64,000 nucleotides of DNA from Prostheceraeus crozeri. Lineage: Eukaryota > Platyhelminthes > Polycladida > Euryleptidae. Location of the stretch: contig CAJQUW010001793.1 in NCBI GenBank assembly GCA_907163375.1, positions 62,001 through 126,000 on the forward strand. The letters run 5' to 3'. A program made the position numbers and the translations under genes. Under the pieces are notes generated by a model. The model did not search any database, had not been told where the DNA came from, and was given only the letters and a program-made list of their open reading frames with translations. Below, one piece after another: positions 26,501 to 38,500 of the stretch (position 1 is its first letter; every line of letters begins with the position of its first letter).

Positions 26501-29500
26501 TTTCAGAAAGTCCGATGAAAACAGGGCATGCATATTCAAATATAGAGCGAATGAGACACACATAAACAACATGAAGTTTCTCAACGGTGATGAGAGTTTT
26601 TAACTTTCGAATATTAGTTAATATGAGTATGTAAGTGGTTGTTTTGTTTTATTATTTGCTGCAAAAATTTATAGTGGGCTTCCTACTGGAGAAAGTAAAA
26701 TAGGTTGACAAATATGGCTCTGAGGTTTTTCACCGTGGCGGTGGAATTTTGATGGATTTTTTACTCGCTACGGAATTTTACCATTTTGAAAAATCCGCCG
26801 TCCGATTTTTGTGATTTATTTTTTTATGTAGACAGACATTTATGTATATGAGAAATAGTTGAATATTCACAACACACCTACATATTGAAAATTGAATGAA
26901 ATATCATTGTCACATAACAATAGTTTCTACAGTTTCGGATTATCAGCGTTACACCGCAGAAAATGACACTGCATCTTTGCTTAAAGATGCCAATGCACGA
27001 GACGTTAACAAAAATGTCCATCAAAAGTTCACATCATACTTAATCGGTCCGTATAAGTTTACACGTACTTTCTGTCGCAACTTGAATGTATCGTGCACTT
27101 GTGCAAGCACCTGATTAAACTATAGAATTGTTCAGATTTCAGTTTCATTTTAATATTTTTATTTGCCTCCGTTGTTTAGGCATCAAACATTAGCCATTAT
27201 GGTAAAACATTAGCCAGTACATGCACTTGCAGCAAATCAAATTATGAGATAAAACCCAAGCTAATGGGATTTTCTATTTCAGGTTTTTAGATAACGATTC
27301 TGACATCATCATTGATGCTAATCTTCACTTTCGGGCCATCTTCACTCCTGGACATACTGTTGGACACATGGCCTATGTCCTTCTCACACAAAATGGCGAT
27401 CATTGTCTCTTTAGTGGTGACACACTATTTCTTGGAGGAGTAGGCAAGTATTAGATGAATGTTACTTATTTCTAAATATAAAATCTTAGTAAGCTGTACA
27501 CTACATGATCATTTTTACAGAATTTTCAATCAGACCGCAGCAAAGAACCGTCATTGTGTAGAAGTTATAACCTGTGAAGAGAAATCAGTGAAATAGATTA
27601 CTTTGGATGAACCAAAGGAAAGTGACAAATCTTCTGAGCTTGTGAAGTTGTCCCCATCAGAAACCTGCTTGCACGTCTCGTACAAGCATTAAGATTATAT
27701 TGGCCAGGGAAAATGGTCTGGGGAAGAAGATTCCTAAAAAAATTTGAGTGATTCACTGTACGTGTACGCTCCAATTTCAAATGACTGTGTGTGCTTCTGG
27801 AGAAGGTCTTAGGTTTGGATATGCACTCATTTAGGTGTGCTGCAGAGCTGCTTCTACCAAAGTAGTATCTGTAGAAGAGAACAAGTGAAGCTACATTTCT
27901 ACTGATGGAGAGTGACTATCTCGTTCGCAAGTTTTTCACCCATTAGATTTTTTGACATGTTTCTAAATCCGTTCGAGCAGGTTGAGCTGTCTGTTGTGGG
28001 TACAGAATTAGACAACTTGCTCGCTCAGTATTCGTTCTGTGGTGGTGGTTCACCTGCCCACAGAGTACAGCAGTACTTCGTCAGTGGACGGATGGTGGAC
28101 TTACAAAGATAGCAGACCGTTTTTGGTGTGAGATAGCTGCTGGTGCGACAGAGGTTGCCAATGCGTTGAGCTGCCTGCTTGTTGGTGGACTGAATGAACG
28201 GTTTCCATGGCAAGTTTTTGGTAGCCGTTAATCTAAGGAAGAGGACGAAATCTTGTTTCCTGATGCCGTTGCTTGACACTGACATCTTAATGATATGATG
28301 GTCATCTTCTTTAAGTCGTGAGTGCAGAATACCCTACTCTCTCTAATTAGCGCCCCCCTCTAATAAGCGCCGCGACTTAATAGAGAGTATTAATAATAAA
28401 ATAGAGCTTTGAAGGATTGAAAGTAGCAAGCCATTCTGCGCCCCAGTCTGAAACTATGTTGGGGTTTTATCAAGAACTTCTCATCGAGGTCTTCATTGTT
28501 AATGTTGGCAGTTAATGCCATGACTTGCACCGTTTGACACACAATTAAATGGTATGGTTTAAATGCATGTACATTGCATATTGAACCAAATAAAGTAGCC
28601 AATGGTCAGGATAAGTAAAAGATCCGGTTAAGCGAATTTTCAAACCAGTGTATTAAAAATGCTCAAAGCTTTCAGTGGCTCTACTTCTTTTGGTGAAGTG
28701 TACTAGTCACAGAATTAAATATTTTGTTTATCTGCTTCGGTTTGCTAGAAGTGTGATTAATACGAAATTGACGGCACATCGAGGAACCTATTAAGTGGGC
28801 AAAAAGGAATTCCTTATACCTTACAGAGATGGAAAAAAAAGTCGTGCGTCGCTTGCGGATTAATGTGAGTTCAAGCAAAGTGCTTCGATTGCCAAAATTC
28901 TTTCAGATTCGAAGACTTCAGATCATTGCGCACAAGTTTTCTCCATAATGTTGGCCCTTCCGATCATTATTAAAGAAAGTAGCAGGCGTACGAAAATTAG
29001 TTCACTTGATGATTTCACATTCTCTCCTCGGCATCTCTCACTGTATAGTGCATACACTGAATCGAAGCCAGGCATCGATGTGTGTTTTGGTGTGTGCGAA
29101 GTGATATCACAGCACGCACGCCTCTCTCACTGGCTCTGTTGTCCTCTGCTGACAGCTTATTGTTTGCCATTTCCAATAGCAAGCGATACACGAATTACCA
29201 TTCGAGAAGGAGGAAGTTGTCTAATTCTGTGATGTGCCATTTCGATATTAAGGCTACGTACAATTCTTCCTTTCTAGGAAACCGAAGCGCGCGCAGATGA
29301 ATCTAATTCTGTGGTACTAGTAGTACCCTGCCTTTCGTTACTAGGGTCAGCTAGACATAACAAATGGAATTGATACCCGTTGCTTATTAAAATCTACTTG
29401 ACCGGGAACTATCAGAGGTTTAATCACAATATCGAACAAGGAAAGTTTGAGATGTGGTGTGGATAGTTGGCACTTAATATTAATATTTTATTGCTCCCAT

Positions 29501-32500
29501 AAGTGCATACAGCACAAAGGAAAATCAAATTTACAGCTGTTTAGAGGTTGAATGGACCAGTCTTGATTCATTATCATGCGCCCAATCATTTTGATGGCGT
29601 CGAATATCCTGTCGTCTTGGCGCACAGATATCCAATAATGAACCAGTTATTGTTTGCGAAGGCAAAATCTCTTGCTCAAAGACTTCTTATGAAATTTGTT
29701 GCTGCTCCCCGAGCGTGTCTCCAGGTGAATTGCGAATGCATAGTAATGAAAGAATTAGCAGAAGTCCTTCCGTGGTTAGTTTAAATTCTTGTCGATAAAA
29801 GAAGCAACTTCTGTCTTCCAAGACTGTTAATGGCAGAATTGCTCTCTACAAACGGTGCAAGACATTCACTGAGGAAGGCTTTCGTCCAGTGACCGTTTCC
29901 GATGAATCTTTTTAATTCAGTCGAAATAGCATCCAACCTAGAAAAAAATTGTACCTAGATGAAAATTGGCAGAGACATTCCTGACAGTACCGGTATTGAC
30001 CAAAATGAACTTCACCGAAATCCACCTTGGCACATCATTTCTACGAGCCCATTTATTATGCGTGTGATTAATAATATCCTACTACTAATAGAATTTTACG
30101 AATTACTCAGAATATGGTCATATGGCATATCAAATTGAAACCTATCATCACGTGAGTGCAACCATGTCATTCTCCAGTTTCAGGAAATTATATAATTCAA
30201 GTAATGACGATAATAATACATGCACATGTAAAAGCATGATTATATTTGTATAGTTTTAAAATTTAGATAAACAGTTCAATGAGACGGATCGGTTGACGAT
30301 GCGAAAATATTTCGAACTATTTATAAAAGAAAACGTCGCTGAAATCGGGCAATATGAATTATATTCATATTGCCCGATTTCAGCAACGTTTTCTTTTATA
30401 AATATTTCGATATATTTGTATAGTTGTCATAGTTACTCAGAGCATGTCATATGGCATCAAAATGAAGTCTATCATCAGGTGAGCACAGCTGCGTCATTAT
30501 TCATGTCTAAAAATGTTATTTTATGGGCTATAACAATAAGATCAGGTTCATGATGGTCTCCTCTTGAAAGCTCTGAATAACCATGACAACTATACAAATA
30601 TAATCATACTTTTACATGTGCATGTATTATTATCGTCATTATTACTTGAATTATATAATTTCCTGAAACTGGAGAATGACATGGTTGCACTCACGTGATG
30701 ATATGCTTCAATTTGATATGCCATATGACCATATTCTGAGTAATTCGTAAAATTCTATTAGTAGTAGTGTATTATTAATCACACGTATAATAAATGGGCT
30801 TGTAGAAATGATGTGCCAAGGTGGATTTCGGTGAAGTTCATTTTGGTCAATACTCTGCCAATTTTCAGCTTGGTAAAAAAATTTTACATGGTTTGACCTT
30901 TTCTGAGGTATTTCGACCACACTATTTGTAGCTGAAGTCTCGGTTTTTAACCTATCCGTGAGAAAGCCAGTGATCAAGTAGGAGCAACCCCAAACACTTC
31001 GCAAGACGAGTGAGGAACGCCGCAGCAGCAATTGTATGTTGTGCATTTTGACATAAGACGCTGTAGTCCACTGGAAGAACAACTTAGTTAATAGGCCTAC
31101 TTGAACATCATGAACGCGAAGCTGATGAAGAATGCATTTCAAATATGACGGCGCCCTATATCCGCGTACGATGGCAGTGTTATACTTTGTTTGTCATAAA
31201 ACTGTTCAATTGTCTGATCCTTACCTAATAGTATGAGTCCAAACGTCAACCCAATCGAGTATCAACCGAATATGGTTAAGTGGCCTTTTGCGTAAGATGT
31301 CCCACGGAACATAATCCATTGTCTTTTGCGGACTTGACGCGCATCATGAACGGAATACGAACGAAGGACATTTTAACATAACTGCCGCACAGTTGCTACA
31401 TGCCTATACCGCGTCGCATATAGTCTGTGCTGCAAAATAGGGGCCATCATTCCAAGTATTGGTTAAATAATTGTACTGTACATGTAGAAAATATGTACAT
31501 AGTTCATATTCATTGATCAATTATACATTTGATGTTTGTGATCAATATGATCTATAAGTATGTTGTCACATTCAGAAATCATAATAATTTTTTCGGTTTT
31601 CTTCTCCGAATTTAAAGAAGTTTGGTAAAATTGGAAGATTTCAAAAGATGCATCCATTCTGTCCAATACTGTACATTTTATGCAAACACAGGAAGAGTCA
31701 CAAAGCTTTCTCATCGTAGGAAGTTGTACAGACTCCTCTTGAAATCGCGGAGATGTCGATTCAACAATATATGCCAGGAGCGAATTCCAAGCGTCGATCA
31801 CACGGTGCGAGAAAAGATATTCCCGAGCTTGAACCCTCAAAGGATTTTTAATGACCTTCCGGTCATGTCCACAACTCCTTGAAGTGACAAGATTGAAAAA
31901 AAGTTTCAGGATCACATGGAGAAAGGGAATAAAAAAATTTGTATACGAGAATCAGATCAAAAGCACGGCGACGAAGTTGTAGGATGCGTATTTCTAGTAT
32001 TCGGAGGCGGTCTTCGTAGGAATGACCCGATAGATTGATTACTGAACGAGTAGACCGCCGTTGGACCTTTTCAATGAAGGCGATATCCTGTACAGCAAGG
32101 GAATTCCACACACACGTAGCGTACTCCAATTGTGGACGCACATAGGTCTTGTACAGGCAGAGAAGAACATCAGGTTCGCGGGATTCAAAAGTTCGCAGAA
32201 AAGCTGAAAATACCATGTGCGCTTTATGGGTACACATGACGTGTTAGTGAGATTTGAGGTCGCTCGAGATGACCACTCCAAGATCATTCGACGAGTCCAT
32301 AGCCTTGAGGAGCCGGCTGTTGAGAACGTGAGCATTCAATGGATTATGATGACTAAAGGAGATAACGTGTGATTTTGTAGGATTCAATCGTAATTGCCAT
32401 TTCCTGGGCCACACTGAAATCTCACCCAGGTCAACCTTCAGTAACATGACCGCATCTTGAGGATTGTCACGCTTGATTTCTATGTAAAGTTTAATGTCGT

Positions 32501-35500
32501 CCGTGTATTTCAGGATAGAAGATTTAGCAACAACATCATCGATATCGTTTATATATAGGCTACAAACAAATCAGGTCCAATTACGGAGCCTTGATGGACA
32601 CCAGAGGACATAGCATAGGAAGAAGGAACAACACCATCAACAACAGCACTCTAATGTATTACTCATAAAGTCTTAAAAAGTTGTTAAGATCACCCTGAAT
32701 ACCGACAGGCGATTACCGAAAAGCGGTAAAGGTCACCCTGAACGCGCAATTTGGTCAGTAATTTTTTGGTGTGGTACCGTGTTGAAGGCCTCCTCAAAGT
32801 CAAGATATACAGCATCAGCCCAATTGCACGGTCGATATTAGAAGTGATATCTTCTAAAAAGTCGAGAAGCTGGAGACAGCCAGCTGAATTCGAGCGGAAA
32901 CCGAATTGGGAATTTTTTTATCAAGGAATACGTATCCCAAAACCGCCACAAACAATCTTTGATCACACATTCCATAAGTTTGGAGACTGTGCAAATGACT
33001 GATCGGGCGATAATTAGCCGTCTGTTTACGACTTCTTTTCTTATAAATTGGAATAACATGTGCATGCTTCCAAATGCTTATCAGAGAGCCACGAGCAAAA
33101 AAAGAAAACATGTGTAATTATAGAGGAATCAGTAAAGCAGGAAACAGACGTATGGTAGACCATCTGGACCAGGAGACGCAAAATTCCTACGTTAGGAAAG
33201 ATGGCATAATATCTTCTCCGGTGAGAAGTCAACCGTGGAGATGCATAGGTAAGAGGGAGTCGGATAATTAGGTAGAGGACAGGATTCTTTGATAAAAACA
33301 CTGTGGTAGAATTCCCTAAAGATATTGGCCATCCTTTCAGGTTTATAGACAACAACATCGGTGATGGGATCTTTTATCGGACCACTATTTGAGGAAGAAC
33401 GCTGTTTGAAGTGGCAGGGTTATCTCGGTTATTGGCACATCTACGTATCTCACCACTTTTGCTTGTAAATGAAGGTATAGAATGAACTTCGTCGACAATG
33501 ACGAACACATCATTTTTCATGGATTCTGTCAATTTCAGTTAGATGCCTTAAATACACGTCGGGCTTGTATAGCCCAGTTGTGCTAAGGGACTGAGATAAA
33601 CAACGTAGACATCGTGAAGATGGCAAGATCTAACACTTAATTTTCCGGATTTCGTCGTATAGCGTTTGACTTCGACAGAAAATTTTGTATGCGAATAACA
33701 TAAACTCGGAAGGATAGCGTCGTTGGCTTGGAATTACCCTTAGCATTTTAATTCCCCTTAACCCCTGGAGTATATTTTGAAATGACATCTGGTCTCAATG
33801 CATGATGAAAGAGGAAATCCAACCTGCTGTCTCATCGTGACAAGGGGATGAACACCTCAGGGTGGCCAAAGCAGGCGCTGGGACCGATTATCGGCGGTAT
33901 AGCCGGACAGGTCACTTAATGCCACCGGCCGACTTCGTGCCTATGAGCATAATGTGAGTCGGGCAACGTTCTTAATTGGTGTGAGAAGTTTTCCTTGATG
34001 GAGCTAATACCATATGAAGTGTGGTGCGGAGGTCTTCGGAAGGGCCAACGGTGTGAGGTCGGATGAGCGCTGGAGACGATTTTTGAAGGGCTCCAGCTAT
34101 GGATAAATAGTCGGGTTACCTTACCCGTTAAAAGAGGTTGCATCAGGAAGGGCATCCGGCGTAAAACTTGCTACAATTATGTATTATGAGACTTCAAAGT
34201 GAATTTGAATTTGCTGACACAAGAAATGAAGACACGAGAAAATGTCAGTCCATCTATCATCATTTGCATTTAGCTTCTGCATTAACACCTCAGACATACA
34301 CTGTAGAATCAGCAGTCCCGGCTACTGAAGGACAATCATTGTCAAAATCATTCAGGAAAGTAACGATGTTTTCTATTTAACTGGTAAATTTTACAAGTCC
34401 ATTTGCTGTTAAATGAGAGAACAAATTTGATCTGATCTTCGCGTCTTTCGAAAACAGACTAATTTGAAATCCATCAACAACCCACAGAAGACGAATGCTA
34501 TTAATAATCCTAGTTGGTATATATTCCTCGGAAATATGAATATGAAGAAAAAAACATTCTTTGTCCTTTTGAGCGAAATTCCAACTGGAATCATCTTTTA
34601 CAAAAACCAGAAAGATCAGAATCACTATTCAACTTTTGTTGGACGTTGAAAATATCGTCTTGATGATCGTTGAACGAATTTATGTTTGCTGAACGACGAA
34701 TTGATGGATCACGACGAGTAGGGAGTGGTGAGGGTTGCACTGACGGAGGGGAGTCATTGGAAGACTGATCCAACAACATTTTCTCGAAGTTTTAGGCGTT
34801 TTAAATTGTTATCACATCTGAAGTCCGCGTCCTTGAAATGCTTTTTACACACACAGACGTTTTTGGTGATGATGAAACTCTCGACGTATGTCGGAAATCT
34901 GTGCTTTAGCAAGACTTTTGTCTTTCGGAAAAAATAACACTGGCAAGGTTCCCTCGGTTTTAGTCTTAGAAGCATAATTGCTTTGCATAATGGAACAGCG
35001 CATTTCCGCGGCATGTCGTCGAGTATCGATGCAGTGCTTCTGTCTACACAGAGACAGTGCATTACAACCCGAGAAGCCGTCCGTTCGAGCAGCATCTTCC
35101 TGCGATTCGATGGCTACGCTATTGTTATCCTGTGACGCGGCGTAAAAACTTGGATAAAACCACCAGAATGCAGACACAGGTAGTCTCGACTCTCATTCGC
35201 TTAGAAGAAGGACTCGTTTTTTCAGTGCGTGATGAGAATCTGATCGTACTTCCTAGCCTTCTATTCAAGACACCTTGGACGAGCTTCATTAAAAAAAATC
35301 CAGTACAATTCAAATAATAATTAGTGATGCTACTTTAATCAAAACTTTCTAAACTGAAGCTGATAAATCAATAAAAATTCACTTTCTAAAAAGTGCATAA
35401 AATGAAGATTTCTGCTCAGCGTTTCTCATCGTTTCGCTGCCGTCTATCAAAGTAAAGAAGTTGCTGTGATGATTCATCAATTGTACCTCAAGTACCCTAG

Positions 35501-38500
35501 AAATTGATCTGTGTGATGACATGCTTCCGAATGATGGCGTATCTGATCCAATAGCGAAAGACAAAGTTCGTCTCGTAATGTTTTTCCTGCTTAGAACACT
35601 TTTACAGGGGTTTATAGCAAGATCGTTGAGGCTTTGTTGGTTTTGATGAATCAATGACTATTGCCGGTAAGTAGGGATGTGGAGTCGGAATCCTACCAGA
35701 CACGATTATTACTGTTCATTTTCAGACTGTCGTAATCACAGAATGGTCGTAATGCTCAGAATAACCTCATGACATTCTCCAGATCAGCATTTAAGGGGTG
35801 TAATTATGATGCCAGTAACAAATTCAACAAGTAGTGATAGCACAAGTGATTCAATGGGCCCATAGTTCAGGGAGTTGTTTCCAGTATATTTGAGAATTGC
35901 AATGTGAGTTTCTGCCTCATTCAGTAACTGTGTAGAGATTTCTAACAGTTCAAAACCCGAGTTGACTTTTGGTCTAATGTTGTCAAAAATCAACTTCCAA
36001 AATCCGAATATTTTTCTCATCTATATTTTGATGGAGCTGCCTATATATAGATGAGACCGTATAGCCACGTAGGGTAGGATGGTCCGTCCCCTGTGATTTC
36101 CTAAAATACCGTCGATTCATGATGGAAGTGTCTATATTTGCACAAGGACATGAAGATTAGTGATTTCAAAGTCACAAGATCATATAGTATACTATACTAT
36201 ACAATATACTAAGAGCTAATTCCGAAGTGAAAGTCATTTCCTTCGTGCATATCAACTGTATATGTATGTAAGTCCATCATCAACATCGTCTGATGATGTA
36301 CTTTTTGCATGCTTGCTTTTATAGTGGTTGCATAAGCTAACATTATTTACTTATGAATGAATGGTTTAACATCACACTCCCCCATACTGGGGGCTGGGAC
36401 GGCGCTGACACAGTCATATACTCTAATCTGCGGCGTTGTGATCTTTTAGTCCGGATACCCTTCCTGCCGACTTTCAATGACACTTTTGGGGTTTGACCTC
36501 TGGACCAGAAGATCGCTAGGTCGAGCACTTCACCACTTTGCCACATAGATCACTTAATGAATTAAAATTAGATTGACTTTTACGCTTAATGTATGGAGTG
36601 GCTGGCCTAGCACATCGTTTTACATTTTTATGCTACAAGCTCCACCTACTGCCGGAGTCCTATCAAACCCCGAAGTCGAACTCGACGCCCTATCAATCAA
36701 AATGATGGTGCTCCGCATCCCTTTTGTATAGCTTGAGACTTGTAATGAAGATCATACTCCTTTCATTGATTGAGCTCGCATACATGTACATCCATCCGCT
36801 TTTGCATCAAGCTATAGTATTTTTACAGTCAACCCGCGTTTATCTGCCATGTTCACCTTTCGACACGAATTTCCCAAGAACGAACGGTTAGATAGGAATT
36901 TCTCTATGCAATATTCATTTATCCGCCAATTCGCATTTGACCGATTACTTTGAAACTCAAGATGCTGAGGTACGTCGCTGGTGTTAAAAAAATTGAAATT
37001 TGAGACATGTAAGTCTGCAGACTAAGACCTCAAAAGCTAGATATAACTATATAGAGCTGAATGCTACTGTAGCCTATATAACCTTACATAACCTAAGGGA
37101 GCATAACTTTATAACGTTATTTATAATTGTTCATGAAAATTCACATCAATTGCATAATGCGAAATTTGTACAAGTGCTGCAAGTGTTATAAACTTAAACA
37201 GTGCACTGTTATAGACAGCATGCTGTTATATAGTACGCTGTATACTATTGCACCATTATACATGTAGGATGCCTATATGCATAAGTCTACTCACTGGTAG
37301 ATTAAATGTAAAAATGTTCTGTGAAATATTCATCAATTGTTCAGTGTTACTTCTTATTATATGAAAAAATAGAAGTATTTTAAGTAAAAAATGTTAATCA
37401 GATAGGCAGGATGATATTCGGTAGAGTCTAATACCAGACTGCAGAAAGTAATAGATCCGCTCGTGGATAGTTTCTGAGATGTCAAGATATTGTTCATTTT
37501 GCTAAAGGATCGCTACTGGCAATATATTTTGAATATAGCGTCTTATGCGACATTATATTTTCCTATTCCCTAATAAAGGCTATGTGACTGCTACTAATGT
37601 GATGACAGCCTGGAGGTTAAATAAGTAACATATGCAAGCCAAAATAGAATATACAGAATACCTCTGCTCGAATGATGAATGCATGTACATAATTTTGATC
37701 CTAAGTTTATTAAAGGCCAAATAGGCAATATGGAAGAAGTTGGAAAAATTACATTTTCCCATTGGAATGGAAATTAAGTATGCAGCAACGAACGTAGAAG
37801 TCGACTTTTTGCTGGCTAAAATGAAAATTTCTTTTTTCCGCCGAATTCACTTTTCCCCAAAAATTGGTCTGATATCAATTGTGGCGGATACACGGGGGGA
37901 TGGGGATTGGTTTATTTAATAGGACTCAATTTGTGCTGGTATTGAAAATGGTCCTCTATTTCCTGGGGATCCGACTTTCCATCCATGGTCATATCACTTT
38001 TCAGATCTCAAGATAATTTTCGATGCCAAGGCATCGCTAGGCAATTTATCTGTTCATCACATGAACAGAGTTTTATACCATTCCGCCTCAATGCAATTTC
38101 AATTTTCACCGGAACTCATTTTCATGGTTTTGTACATCTACATTCTAACATAATAGTCTTCATATAAACAGACCCAATGAAGCTTCAAATGTCTCGGATG
38201 TGCGAATAGTTCTACTCCATTTTTCTTCCATGAGATTTAGGCAACTTAAGATGTTAATCAGTCTTCCATGAGGTTAATCAGTTTTGTATTTGTTTTCTGT
38301 TTAATACTTCTCTAGCAAGTCTGACCCAAGCATGATTTAGTAGTAGAAAAAAATGAATGTAGAAGCTTTCCGGAAATTTCATAATCATATTCAGAATCAT
38401 GCTTAGTCGCTCTACCATTAAACAAGGGAAGCTCGGATCGAAGCTAAGTGGTGAGACAAAATATTACCATCACACGATGTCATAGCAATCATGCCTAGAT

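Noticed and set aside
28352-28400. TCTCTAATTAGCGCCCCCCT block as a pogo/Tigger element end
   Set aside because: No inverse partner or TA-flanked end was found within the intron.
29548-29784. Frame with IHYHAPNHFDGVEYPV as a possible OTU-type protease fragment
   Set aside because: The likeness is limited to a few residues and no catalytic Cys region is visible.
36180-36212. TATACTA repeats as a regulatory array
   Set aside because: A short simple-sequence tract; nothing beyond low complexity.
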